A DNA stretch of 64,000 nt. It comes from Zygaena filipendulae (taxonomy: Eukaryota; Arthropoda; Insecta; Lepidoptera; Zygaenidae). This document shows positions 47,341 to 58,509 of this stretch, one piece after another (the stretch's first letter is position 1; each line of letters begins with the position of its first letter). The stretch lies in the NCBI GenBank assembly GCA_907165275.2, contig OU015666.1, positions 4,246,001 through 4,310,000 on the forward strand, given 5' to 3'. A model generated the notes under the pieces. The model had not been told where the DNA came from and made no database searches. It saw only the letters and a list, made by a program, of their open reading frames with translations. A program made the translations under genes and the position numbers.

Positions 47341-48299
47341 TATCACATTTTGTGTATTTATAAATAATTATAATATCACACTGAACATCACACATTGAAC
47401 TACGATGAATTACTTAGTTTGTATTTTTTTAATTACTTATGTAAATTCATTTTGTACCTACATATTATGACGCTTTTATTACTTAGTTGATTTTAATAAA
47501 ATGAAAAATAATTTTTAAAACTTTAGTTTTTTATTATTTTCACCACTTTTGATTGATTAACTTTTGATTTTGAATATCGATATTCTCTCGAAACTGAAAA
47601 CATACGCGGGTGTAACCACGGAAATTAGCTATTCACAATAGGTATTAAAATTTATGTCAGTTTATGGTATAGGTACCAAAAAAAGAAAACAAAATCTGAA
47701 CCCGATAGGTGGCGCCGCTGGAATCGAGTTATGAATCTTTATTGGTGGGTCTTTTACCTTTCTCGCTAGACTATGGCTTTTAACTGCGTGAGGAGTTCTC
47801 GAGAAAAATCTAAATTTGACGCGGGTGAAACTGCCTGCGACTAAGTAATAAAGATGTAAAAGTTAATATTAAAACAAGTTCAAAATCCGACAGAATTATA
47901 GACGTGTATCAGATAGATAGAGAAGAAAGATTTAGGTATTGTAACTTTATAGGGAACGTGCACGAACTATAGGTGGCAGCACTAAATCGACAAAAGAGAC
48001 ACTATGCGGACAGTAGAGGAAACTTATTAAAGTTGTCATCGTGCTTTCGGAAGGAAGATAATAATTGAAGAGATAGTTTTGTTTTCATAATTATGTAAAT
48101 CCTCAATTAGGTATATTATATTTTTGAATAGGTATGATAAAAGTTATAAAATATGGGTTCCGGTCTATCTATATCTAGGTATATACTTATAATAAAACTG
48201 TAGAGGTCAATTCTGTACATTGAATATAATATATTCAAAATTAATATTGGAGGATGAATGGTGATCGATACTGATGCCAAAAAAGCAATCAGTAAATTT

Positions 48300-48301
<2 letters not shown>

Positions 48302-48336
<35 letters not shown>
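48302..48336 (+). repeat. (TGTC)8 microsatellite
   Basis: Eight uninterrupted TGTC units followed by TGTATGTGCACGCATGG. Subfamily D repeats carry the same CTGTCTGTCTGT run, so this array probably started as the tail of such a repeat. Confidence 0.85.
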
Positions 48337-48554
48337 ATGTGCACGCATGGGTCAAATACTAGTGAAGGGATTTTAAGCAAACTTGGTACGGTTGTAGTCC
48401 ATACTCCTGGACAGGTTATAGGCTATATAATAATTATAATATCATTTATAATAATAAATATATAACGCTAAGACACATAGGAGCTTAGAGGTGAGTGGTG
48501 ACGATAAATTTGAAGCAAGTCGGATGAAAATGCGCTTTCGAGCTCTTATCCTCG

Positions 48555-48713
48555 TATACGTTTACTCAATCACGCAAAAACGGCTGAACGAATTTGGATG
48601 AAATTTGACGTACACGTTGTCAGGGGTACACAGAAGCACATAGGGTACTTTTAATCCCGGGATTCATGCGGGAACTCCGAAATTATCACGGGTGAAACCC
48701 CGAGGCACAGCTA
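48555..48713 (-). repeat. CCGCGG-type repeat, subfamily A
   Basis: ACTCAATCACGCAAAAACGG, GAATTTGGATGAAATTTGA, CGTTGTCAGGGGTACACAG, GGTACTTTTAATCCCGGG, ending CGGGTGAAACCCCGAGGCAC then AGCTA. The left end is truncated, lacking TATAATATTAGT. Confidence 0.75.
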
Positions 48714-48923
48714 TTCATCATCAATAATATAATAATTAATGATCGTCAGCGTGGCCAAAATATGTCAAAAGGTTTTTAAGCTTTTGAGGCCGGCCATGTA
48801 CCTATTGGAGGTTGAAGAGATGAGGATGAGGAGGATAATCTAATGAAGAACATGAGGCTGCGAAAACTGGTAAAATTGTCGCACAAACTAAAATATCCAA
48901 TGTTTACGATAAGAAAATAATCC

Positions 48924-49165
48924 TTACTGATATTATAAATGCGAAAGTGAGTTTTTGTTTGTTTACTTGTTTGTTACGCTTTTACGCCTGAACGGCACAA
49001 CCGATCATCGTGAAATTTTGCATACAAGTGTTCAGGAGGTTTATTTACTACTAGCTTTTCGGAATTCCTGAACTCCGGACTGTCCGGAACTTCAAACAGC
49101 TAATGGAAAATAAACCCCCTGAAAACTTGTATGCAAAATTTCATGATGATCGGTTGTGCCGTTTT
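48924..49165. repeat. Repeat copy folded into a 54-bp-arm hairpin
   Basis: Positions 48924-49046 are the start of a CCGCGG-type repeat (ACTGATATTATAAATGCGAA, GTTTGTTACGC, CAACCGATCATCGTG). The segment 48993-49046 is repeated in inverted orientation at 49108-49161 with only a few mismatches. The 61-base spacer contains GGAATTCC and a CCGGACTGTCCGG palindrome. The arms pair over 54 bases. Confidence 0.8.
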
Positions 49166-49735
49166 ATTTTTTGTCGATGTATTGATAGTTGATACATCCA
49201 GAAATACAACAATGAATTGTGATTAGCTAGAATAATAATTTTCACTAGTAAAATTAATCCTGTTTACTTGTCATAAATGTGAATGGCAACTATCAATAGA
49301 TTCGGATTGACGACGCCAGTTGGCAGCACCGTCGTTGTGCACGTTCCCTATAGGATTAAACTTTAAACCAATTCCAAAAATCAAAATTAACCAACTTCAG
49401 TCATAGCATGGCACAGTTACCTTAAACCAAACGCAACACGACGAAATCCCACAGCATCCCCAATTTCATCACGAAATCGAAGAGGGTCGAACTGCAATAA
49501 ATTATATTTTTGTTGGCAGAAAATTATACTGTCGTGTCGTTCACAAATAATCAATTAAAACTTCGGAATCTATTGAAACTGTCCGTGCAATTTGGGGTTG
49601 ACGTTATTGATATCTTCATAAATGGGGCAAAGTGGGCAAATATAGACATACGGGTATGATTTCATACGGGCGGATTAGCCGGCTCCTGTATTGTGACAGG
49701 TCATTTGATTTGTTAGGATAGAACGGGTTAGATCT

Positions 49736-50015
49736 GGGCCCTTATTCACTATGACCAACAACATTCCTTGCCCATAATGTGCGTCCCAAAAACACTATTC
49801 CAAACGCTCCAGGTGCAAAAATTTAAGAAACTTATATTCTTTATGACAAAAGAAACGTTGTAAATGTATTTTTTTAAAGTGAAACTTCTTTGAACACGAG
49901 GGAAAAGCAATTTAAGTGACGGCTTATCCTACCGCAACCATTGAACTAATATTACTAGCGTAGTAATAGTAACTCAGTGACCGCAACACGTTATGGTCAT
50001 AGTGAATAAGGGCCC
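49736..50015. mobile_element. MITE, TATTCACTATGA family, copy 2
   Basis: Terminal inverted repeats GGGCCCTTATTCACTATGAC at 49736 and its complement ending at 50015. Interior shared with 39364-39599. This copy is longer by a stretch around 49925-49975 (ACTAGCGTAGTAATAG). Non-coding. The outer GGGCCC is self-complementary, which hides the target duplication. Confidence 0.8.
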
Positions 50016-50019
50016 TGTT

Positions 50020-50840
50020 TAAATTGACATGACATGGAATAGAAATATCTTCACTACATTGATGTATTAATCAATTCCTCACTCACTAGGTATAATTAGA
50101 CAGCATTGTTGATCGAGCGAACTTGTTATTACTTACTATTATAAAAAAATCGCTTCTGAAATCAACAGTGTGAATTCCTGAAACCTGAAGACATACCTTA
50201 TTAAATATTAATTTATAATAATATACTTACTAAATTCTTCGATCTGTCCTTTAAGTATAATATGTTATGATTATATAAGTGTGTATAATGAATAGTTTCT
50301 GAAGTACCTAAGTAAATCCAGAACACACAAATAGTAGGAAAACAAGAACTTTACCTACCATTATGAATTTATTTATAAATTTGGTGCTTTTATTAATCAG
50401 AATCCCCGTAGGTAGCTACCTACCCAATATTGTCATTATTGTGTCTTCAATTGTTTTATTTAAAAAGATAAATTGGATCTCAGTGTGAGCCGTTCAGGTA
50501 GGTACCTGCCTATCTACCGTTGTTAAAATAAATATGCAGGTTGTAACACACACATTTTTTCTAATAACTATTTTGACTTTTTTATACAATAAGTACTTTA
50601 ATTCGTATTTCTATAAAATGTGAATACAATACATAATTCTAATGTAATAATTTACTCCAATAAGGATATTATTATAATAATTTCTTAAAGGTACCTATTT
50701 CGAATATATCTTGTCATTTGCACTGGAAAAAGCCCAATAATGACAAACTTATTTATTTCAAAATAAAAATAAAATCGTAGGTATGTTATCTAAACTTTAA
50801 ATAAATCTAATTTAAAAGTAAGAGGCATCTGAATCATCAT
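50020..50840. other. Non-coding, no recognised feature
   Basis: AT-rich DNA with TAGGTA/TACCTA motifs (GGTAGGTACCTGCC near 50500). No ORF or repeat module is recognised. Confidence 0.4.
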
Positions 50841-50844
50841 AACT

Positions 50845-50875
50845 TTAGTTAGCTTATGATTCATAAGCTAACTAA
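50845..50875. repeat. Perfect 15-bp-arm palindrome
   Basis: TTAGTTAGCTTATGA, one spacer base, TCATAAGCTAACTAA. The arms are exact over 15 bases. It may be a binding site for a dimer or a slippage product. Confidence 0.6.
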
Positions 50876-51131
50876 TAACTATAGAGCTTAAATGGCGTGG
50901 CATTCTATTAGTAATGTTCATACATCAATATATATATTTAATATACTTAGACGTACAAAAAATCGACAAATTCTCGTGTGAAACGAGAAGCAATGTAATG
51001 CATAAAGAATTAACAATCCGTACCGAAAATTTCTTCACAACTTTTAAGCTTAACAAAACATACAATAGACAGTCGCCAAGACTTGTTTATTCAAAAATGT
51101 ATGCTTACTTAATATTTGACCTGCAATAAAT

Positions 51132-51461
51132 ATGAACAAAGGAAGGAGCCCAGAACTGAACATTCCAAAAAAAAGGTACAGCGATGACGATTAAAATGAT
51201 TCTTTTCTGTGTACAAACAATAGGCGGGTACCGAGCTTTTATCAAAAGAGGAAATGAAAAGATAGAACGGTATATTATTATTGGACACTTATTAATTTCG
51301 GAGAACATTATGCCTTTTTTTCGGACAGTGAAACAAATGTTTCGTCTGACGCGGATCGAGGACAGCAAAAAAAGTTTGTAGATACTTCTGATTTACAAGC
51401 ATATAAAAAATATTGGTATGCAAATGAAAACCAGATGACGTTTTATGGAAATCTAGTATGA
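51132..51461 (+). pseudogene. Decayed ORF of unknown origin
   Basis: One plus frame starts at ATG 51132 (MNKGRSPELNIPKK) and ends YGNLV with TGA at 51459-51461: 109 codons with two internal stops (51192 and 51255). The last 60 residues are hydrophilic and coding-like (VDTSDLQAYKKYWYANEN). A separate open frame, 50914-51129, ends a few bases upstream. I recognise no domain. It could be a decayed transposon or host fragment, or chance. Confidence 0.25.
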
Positions 51462-51469
51462 TGTGGCCC

Positions 51470-52690
51470 GCCCCTAATCTCGAAACGTGAATTCTAACCG
51501 TGATTCAACAGTGAGAATTGGTATCCTTGCATAATGCATTCTACTGTTGAACTTTGAACACTACGCTAGCACATTTAGAATATTTTAAAACATTCTCCAC
51601 ATAAAATGTATATTTGAAAAGATATTTTAACATAAATTCGTTCCTTAGCTCACAAAATAGAATAATGGCTCAAAAATATCAATAATATTTTTAAACTTCT
51701 GGTAGTTATCACAAAACAAGGTGAAAAAACGTATAGGTATGAATGTAATAAAATTAAAAACTTTAGACAAAAGATTGCTCGCTATCGTCCTGTCGTCCTG
51801 TCATTCAAAATAACGACTTTCGTAATTAACGTAATCAACAGTACGTCCATAAACTAACTTACAATAATTATTATTCTATGGAAGTCGATTGTGAACAAGA
51901 AGATCGGGTACTGAACGACCGATGATTTTTAGTCGTTTGTGCCCATTAGGTACCTAACTCTGCGCACTTAACAAAGAAGCAATCTAAAATAAACCTTAAC
52001 GCTTGTGACTGTGATTTGAAAATCATACAGTGGGTTAGTGAACGACAGCGCGATACCTCTATCTAGGCTAGAAAGTTAAAATTGGTCATCATTATACCTA
52101 CAAGAAAAAAAATGTGATTACTATCAACATTAACTACTTACCTGAATACATACTTTGCATAGGTGTTTGTTGTATGTAATTTATCCTTTACCTTTGGACA
52201 TGAACTTTTTTTTATTTTTTATTTATTAATCAATATAAAAGTTACAATACTAGTTGGTTATTACAGCGCACATTTAAGCTCTTTCGAGTTTGTATTTGCG
52301 CAATAGCAGTCATCTGTGTTATTTATTATGTCTAGGTATGTTAATTATTATTATTATGCATATAAAAATATAAATAGAGATAGACGAAAATTATTAAACA
52401 GTAATTAATTATTAATATTATTTATATGTGAATCAACTATCAAAATGATTACATGATTAAACTGGTAATTGTATTTGTTCAATGCTTTTACTCTGACTTC
52501 ATTTCATTGACAATGTTCGAAATTATCGAAACAATGTTTGTTTGTTATTGCTAATTTCATCGTTGCATTAAATTGGTTAGAATTAAAACAAACATGATCA
52601 ACTAATTACAAATAAAATACTTTTAATTACTTATAGATAATAATAAACACATGCAACAAAAATCAAACACTATTAGCAATAACTAACAAG
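51470..52690. other. Non-coding, no recognised feature
   Basis: AT-rich, with no repeat module and no meaningful ORF. The rich TTATTATT and AATTAATTATTAAT runs are compositional. Confidence 0.4.
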
Positions 52691-52699
52691 AATTATAAT

Positions 52700-52909
52700 A
52701 CTAGCTGTCCCCTAGCGGTTTCACCCGGGGTAATTTCGGAGTTCCTGTGGGAATTTCGGGATAAAAAGTGCCGTATGTCACTGGGACTACCGTAGCTTCC
52801 TATAAGTGAAAGAATTTTCCAAATCGGTTCAGTACATCCAGAGATTATCCCACCCCCTATACAACGTCATCAAACTCATAAACTTTACCTCTTTATAATA
52901 TTAGTAAAG
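52700..52909 (+). repeat. CCGCGG-type repeat, subfamily B
   Basis: ACTAGCTGTCCCCTAGCGG, GTTCCTGTGGGAATTTCGG, CGTATGTCACTGGGACTACC, CCTATAAGTGAAAGAATTT, CAGAGATTATCCCACCCCC, ending CTTTATAATATTAGTAAAG. This copy gives the clearest subfamily B order. Confidence 0.85.
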
Positions 52910-52989
52910 ATTGCATAATGAGACGATTTAGCAACTTAATTAATTTAAATTAAAAAAAACTTTTCTTGGAACCAAAGGAAGATCAATGC

Positions 52990-53205
52990 AGAATGAATTT
53001 AGAAGGACAATTCAGAAGGACAATTCAGAAGGACAACGCACTGCTCGCCTACTCACCTGGCACTGATGATATATTTGCCAACAGATTGTCAACAGTGGTT
53101 GCAAATGCCATTGTGTTTCTAAGTCAATCGGACTATTAAACACTGTAATTTATTGGGAACTTACCTGTATTTACAGTGAAATGTATATAAATAAATAAAT
53201 AAATG
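52990..53205 (+). repeat. Retroelement-like tail with 13-bp tandem repeat
   Basis: A tandem of AGAAGGACAATTC (three units near 53000-53035) is followed by about 120 bases of unique sequence and an AAATAAATAAATAAATG end at 53190-53205, as in the 3' end of a LINE or a retrocopy. No coding signature remains. Confidence 0.4.
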
Positions 53206-53537
53206 CCAAATTACTCATCGAACGAAATCGATCGGGAATCGAAACTACCTTCGCGCGGTGACCGCACGTGGCGGTTCGCACGAACGGGGCGAAGAAGATT
53301 TATCACCGGACAATTTAATTAGCGCCCAATAACCACCGTATAGTGAACAATAGACAAACCCTCAGAGGGTCCAATAGACTTTTAATTATACATGTGATCG
53401 TTCAATTTACCCTGCGTTTGCTCCCGGGGTAACCGAGGTGGGATGCTGATGTTGAGTCACCGTCATCGTGTTATCTCTCAGGATTTTAAAAGATACCTAC
53501 CTAATATTCTGTGGTATGTGTGTACATGTGACTTGAT

Positions 53538-53775
53538 TTTTAACCGACTTTAAAAAGGAGGCGGTTGTCAATTCGGATGTTTATATTTTTTTTTAATGTA
53601 GGTATGTTCGGGCATAACTCCGTCACATGCCTATAGACGGATTCGCAAAATTCTTTTTTTTGTTCGAAATATGTTTATAGGAGGCTACGATACTCCTGGG
53701 TGACGTAGGGTACTTTTTATTCCGAAATTCCCACGGGATCTCCGAAATTACCGCATGTGAAACAGCAGGGGGAAA
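53538..53775 (-). repeat. Composite repeat with AACCGACTTTAAAAAGGAGG tail
   Basis: Starts AACCGACTTTAAAAAGGAGG and a poly-T run, then a CCGCGG-type body (GTAGGGTACTTTTTATTCCG, CCACGGGATCTCCGAAATTA, TGTGAAACAGCAGGGGG). A similar module (AACCGACTTCCAAAAAAGGA) follows the copy at 54306, which suggests that the two parts belong to one element family. Confidence 0.6.
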
Positions 53776-54305
53776 GTGTATTATAACTTAGGAATATTGT
53801 AGTTTTCTATATACCTACATATAAACTTACTGCTCTCTTTTCTAATTCTACCTAAGTTATTTTTAGTTTGTCACCAAAACATTGGGATAGGCCCGTAATG
53901 GACATTCCCCTTTAGATAACAAAAGGCCTTAAAATTTAAGTCATTAATGGCTAATGACGCAATCACAATGGACTCAATTTATCGAACACCCAACACACCC
54001 TTATAGCCTATCATAAAGCATGTTTCACAATAATTAGAAGCCTGTAAAACACCTATAAACCGCCTGTAAGAAATTAATGGCCTGCTTCCATTACCATGCC
54101 ACGCCTCACCGCTTGGTGGCGCGCCTTCGTTGTATCGTAGTTTTATTCTGGAAAATTTTGATTAGATTTGTGATTTCTATTACCTATAGGCTATATGGAA
54201 ATCATTTACAGTTTATTAATCTCATGCACAAAAAGGTAGAGCCCACTTTTGACTTAACTGATGGTGTTCATTGTGAGTTTGTAAGGTCATTATTTTGTCT
54301 TACAC

Positions 54306-54650
54306 TAGCTGTTCCCCGCGGTTTCCCCCGTTTGAGTTTCGGAATTCCGCCAGTAACCCTAAATTAACCTAATTTACTCCTTATAACATCAGTTATTTAT
54401 AAGTTAAAGTCCCGTCAGAAGCAGTCCAACCGTTTCGGAGATTCACCCTCGTGAGTTTTGAAACTCCCGCCAATTCCAAACTTCTTTTATTCTTCTTCTC
54501 CTTACAATAACAAATACAACAAAAAAGAATTAGCGAAATTGGTCCAGCCGTTCACGCGTGATGCCGTGACCAAGAGAAACATGGATTCATTTTTAACCGA
54601 CTTCCAAAAAAGGAGGAGTTCGACTGCAGGTTTTTTTTTCATATGTCTAT
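54306..54650 (+). repeat. CCGCGG-type repeat with duplicated module and tail
   Basis: ACTAGCTGTTCCCCGCGG, GAGTTTCGGAATTCCGCC, TAATTTACTCCTTATAACAT, AGTCCAACCGTTTCGGAGA, a second GTGAGTTTTGAAACTCCCGC, then ATTGGTCCAGCCGTTCACG and AACCGACTTCCAAAAAAGGA with poly-T. It has the same module order as 24418-24662, plus the AACCGACTT tail. Confidence 0.7.
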
Positions 54651-54939
54651 AGATATCCAAACATTAAAAAAACGCACTTAAGTTTTTTCAACGTCGCAAT
54701 TTATGAAATAATTTTCTGGCAGCATAGAATCGGTAATAAATAATACAAATTAGAATAAATGAAGAAACAACAAAAAAATTACCGTTTAACTAAACATTTA
54801 ATACTTCTTGGAATATCAAGAAATTACAAGCAACATAACATTAATTATTAGGTGTTGATAGACGCGTTCCTTCCTCGCTTCAATGTGGATACAATAAATT
54901 ATTGAAATTGATAAAACAATGGATCATGCATTCAAAGTG

Positions 54940-55080
54940 TAGCACAGTTGGGGAGCTCGTAAAGGGGAGATGTTGCAGGCCGCGCTTTGTGATCGCCGCT
55001 GTCCAAACAAATCAGGCGCACTTCTTGTGACGTGACTTGCGCGTGCGCACCGCGCAGCGCTTCCAGCGACCAGCGACCCG
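54940..55080. other. GC-richer repeat-poor patch
   Basis: Includes TTGCAGGCCGCGCTTTGTG, GCGCGTGCGCACCGCGCAGC and CAGCGACCCGGCGTC. No known module. The overlapping minus ORF matches nothing I recognise. Confidence 0.25.
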
Positions 55081-55687
55081 GCGTCAATCGCTTTTTGGTC
55101 GAAACGCACAATAATTAGAACCAAACATTTTACTATCAGAAAATAATAAGTAATATAGGTAGGTACGTACCTAATCAAAAGCTATTAAGTAATTTTATGT
55201 GGTGGGTGTGGTTTCAATAAATTAGCTAATATTTAAGACTGATTTATAGGTATGTTTTAGGTATGTCTTTTGGCAAAATTTGCTTTGCTCAAAACTCTGA
55301 AAGACGCCAAATTGTACTAGGCATAATTATACAGTTATTTTATATGAACGAATTTCAAGTTACTTTCAGTCTTCAAATAACTTCCTAACTAACGAGGCTA
55401 TCGGCTCCATTTATTATACTTATATTACAGAATGTTAGATGAAACGAGGCCCTTAATTTATTAGGTATGGATTCTTAAGGTAATTTTTTTACACAATTAT
55501 CCGATATAATAATTATATTTAATATTACTCATTGACAATGGGTGCGCGGCAAACCGAGCTTGTAAATGATTTACGAGTTACGACCCGTTGCGCTGAACGA
55601 CCATACCTAAAGGTCACTAACCCCCGTAAATGACCACAAGTTGCAATTTTATATTACGATTTCTTTTTGTTATGATACTTTCTGTGA

Positions 55688-55880
55688 TCTCTGTTCCTTG
55701 CGGTTTCATCCACGTTAATTTCGGAGTTCCAGCGGGAGTTCCGGAATGAAAAGTACCCTTTGTCCTTTTCTGTACCTTTAACAACATATTGTGTGCAAAA
55801 TTTCACGATAATCGGTTAAGTAGTTAAGGTGTGAATGCGAACAAACAAACAAATAAATCCACTTTCGCGTTTGTAATATA
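55688..55880 (+). repeat. CCGCGG-type repeat, ATAATCGG subtype
   Basis: TCTGTTCCTTGCGGTTTCAT, GTTCCAGCGGGAGTTCCGG, AAAGTACCCTTTGTCCTTT, CACGATAATCGGTTAAGTAG, GCGAACAAACAAACAAATAA, ending TTTGTAATATATACA. The CCGCGG palindrome is mutated. Confidence 0.75.
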
Positions 55881-56678
55881 TACAAAATATTATTACTTTT
55901 ATGAATGCCAGTCTGCATCAAAAATAAATATGTAAAACTTTTGTCAACCGTTGAACCATTATTACTCATTACCTTCTATTGAAATAAGATTAGGACTGTC
56001 AAAAATGATTACATATTTCTAATACTGAGTGTACCTACATTCATTGAATCTAAAAGTATATAGGTAGGCAAGAATACTAACTTCTTACATATAGTTTCGT
56101 GGTACAACAGCACCGTGTGCCGCCTCATCATCGACCGGGGCGAGGACTGTTTGTTTGGCCACCATTCAACACATTAAGTGATTTCCAAGGAGCGAGTGTA
56201 ATTAAGTTTTGATCAAAGGATTCTTGAATGTTTTGACGTGACGATTGTCAGTGGGTTCCTTGTATTAAGACTGTGTGGAGACGCGAGCGGGGCGGCTCAG
56301 TTTATTTAACTAGTGCATAGGTAACGAGTACCTACTAATCCGCGCTTTTGAGATCAGCATTTTAATTCATCCGTGTTTGATTTTATAGCAACGAGAAGCG
56401 GGTTGTGGGTACACAAAGTAATATATATGTCGTGACCACATGTAATAATTGATCAATTCATGATGTGGTCATTCATAAAATTGTCTTTCATGAAATGGTT
56501 GCCACCATTCTTGGTTAGGTTAGGTTTGTACTGTTGACCAAGTCGCGCGAGCCGAGCGAGCGTAACGAGCGTGCCGCGGCAGCGGCCGGCGATGCGCCAA
56601 AGACAAAATATGGTGACATTCGATAGTTTATGATGTGTGATGAAATGGTCTGCGACGAGATGAATATGTGTTCATGAC

Positions 56679-56875
56679 ATATACATCAGTGTGACCAGAT
56701 TTATTTAGCAGAATGATGCGATTATAGCAAAATTAAAGCGCCTACTCACAGTGCAATTTGGCTGGAAATTTGTCGCTGCGATTTGTTGCAATTTATGGGC
56801 AATCAATCCTGTTGGGTTCATAAAAGCCTACCGTAATCACATAATTCTGCTAAATCTGGTCACACTGATATACAT
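56679..56875. mobile_element. hAT-type MITE with 8-bp target duplication
   Basis: Terminal inverted repeats CAGTGTGACCAGATTTA start at 56687 and, from the right, at 56867. Imperfect pairing continues to GATGCGATTATAG/TATGTGATTACGG. The element is exactly flanked by ATATACAT on both sides (56679-56686 and 56868-56875). CAGTG termini and an 8-bp duplication are the hallmark of hAT transposons. The 181-bp body is non-coding, so it depends on another hAT transposase. Confidence 0.88.
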
Positions 56876-57059
56876 AAGGATAATATAACACAAAATTATG
56901 TAGATTTCTTAAACATAATACAACAAATTGATACACATGCATTTACTATACATACGAGAGTTTTTAAATTTTTCTTTCATACTTCAATTATGTGAAAATC
57001 CTTTTGGCTGCGATGAAATGCGATTAATAAACACAAATGTGGAGCTTATCGGTCGTTAA

Positions 57060-57250
57060 GTCAGGTCAAGTGTTTCATTTCGCATCGCGAATTGTAAAGG
57101 CGTGTACACATAGGCGAGCGTGGATCGAATCGCGCGCCATAAAGCTGGCCCGACAAAGCCCTGCCGGTTACCGTGGCCGACCTAATAAACAATTACACAA
57201 CATATAAACTGTAAAACTTTGTTCAACACTTTATCGACCGAAGCGCGCGG
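57060..57250. other. GC-richer repeat-poor island
   Basis: GAATCGCGCGCCATAAAGC, GCCCTGCCGGTTACCGTGG and CGAAGCGCGCGGTGATGCG lie in a repeat-free stretch. Candidate regulatory DNA by composition only. Confidence 0.25.
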
Positions 57251-57849
57251 TGATGCGAAATAAAATTACAATGAGTATTGAAATTAATCTGGTTACAAAA
57301 TTACTATTGTAGTTGCCGATGAAGAATAAAAACATAGTTCCAATATTACTATTGCAGAAAATATATTTCATCCATATGAATGAAGAACCAAGAACTTCAA
57401 ACAAAACTGAATAAAAATAATTCAGCTACAGTCACCACGTCTTGAGCATAAAAACGTTGTAAATTTAAAATGAGAACAGGAAATGATAACCCGCGGGTCG
57501 CTTGCGCCTGCGCCACCCCTGCCTTCAGAACCGTATACCAACACTAATGCAAATGAAGACGTAATATAAACACACACCCGAAAGTCGAGCAATTAAATCA
57601 CGCACACATTCCTACACTCACTTATATTCAAGCACAAATTTCAAATTCCAACCTACATCGCTTGTCTCTTTTCGGTTCTTTCTTTATAACGAGGAACTAA
57701 ACGAGATGAATATAAACAAAATAATTGGTATGCAAGCAAAGGTATTAATGTGATTAATTTATGCACTTTATTCCATGGCGTTGTGTGCATGGAAAGAAGT
57801 ATAAAAATAATGCTCTTAGAAATAAATCCGTCTCGCTATCTCGACTGAA

Positions 57850-58150
57850 ATATGAAATATCTGTGGCGGCCATCATTTCTCATCTGTTAGCCCGCGCGAT
57901 AACTGTAAATTGAGATTTGGAAGTTTATTTTAATCGCCGTCGTCTCAAGGATTCGACATTTTTTGTGCTTGCATACGGGGTATATGGATTTATTTATTTT
58001 TTGCCCGGGGTGGCAATCTGGAAGTTTTAGGAATAATCTTCTCGGTGAAGAGGGCTGGTGCCACATGTGCATCCACCGGCGTCTCGGTGATAAACATTTT
58101 ATAGGAATGTTTAGAGCAAAAACTGCCAACCAAATGTTGGTTTTCGATCA
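57850..58150. other. Open region of unclear nature
   Basis: Open on both strands, with moderate GC (GAAGAGGGCTGGTGCCACAT, CCACCGGCGTCTCGGTGA). Neither translation shows a domain I recognise, and no repeat module is present. Confidence 0.2.
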
Positions 58151-58329
58151 TGGGTATAAAAGGAAGTTGTCATTTTATTATATCAATATCAGTAGCTACA
58201 ATATAAAATTATGTATCTAATACACTAACTTAGCGTTAAATCAAAGTAGGTATGTATTTGTCTGTTTAATATCGAGATAAATGTTATAAGCGCAGAGGGA
58301 TTTATTATTTGCATGCTATTTTTTTTTAT

Positions 58330-58500
58330 TTGTTTATCCATGCGGGCTAATCTTCGGAACAGCTGAACAAAATATTTTCATTATATTTGATACTAGGTAA
58401 ATAGCTACTTTAGGTCCAGAAATCGTTCATAGGAAAGGTACTGGTATTATCCCGAAGTTCTTGAGAGAATACCGAACACATAAAACTGCGGGGCTCATCT
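58330..58500 (-). repeat. Very degenerate CCGCGG-type repeat
   Basis: TTGTTTATCCATGCGGGCTA, CGGAACAGCTGAACAAAAT, TTATCCCGAAGTTCTTGAGA, AAACTGCGGGGCTCATCT. The order matches a minus-oriented copy, but identity is low. Confidence 0.45.
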
Positions 58501-58509
58501 ATAAAGTGA

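Larger units (their letters stand above)
47948..49352. mobile_element. Possible 1.4-kb element with TATAGGGAACGTGCAC ends
   Basis: TATAGGGAACGTGCAC at 47948-47963 is exactly complementary to 49337-49352. Just inside both ends are similar motifs, GGTGGCAGCAC and (inverted) GGTGCTGCCA. The interior contains a TGTC microsatellite, one or more CCGCGG-type repeats and a hairpin. A 16-base match could arise by chance in 64 kb, so the second motif is what supports the call. Confidence 0.4.

Noticed and set aside
48302..48336. Short tandem array considered as CRISPR-like
   Set aside because: Simple TGTC microsatellite with no spacers. The window is eukaryotic.
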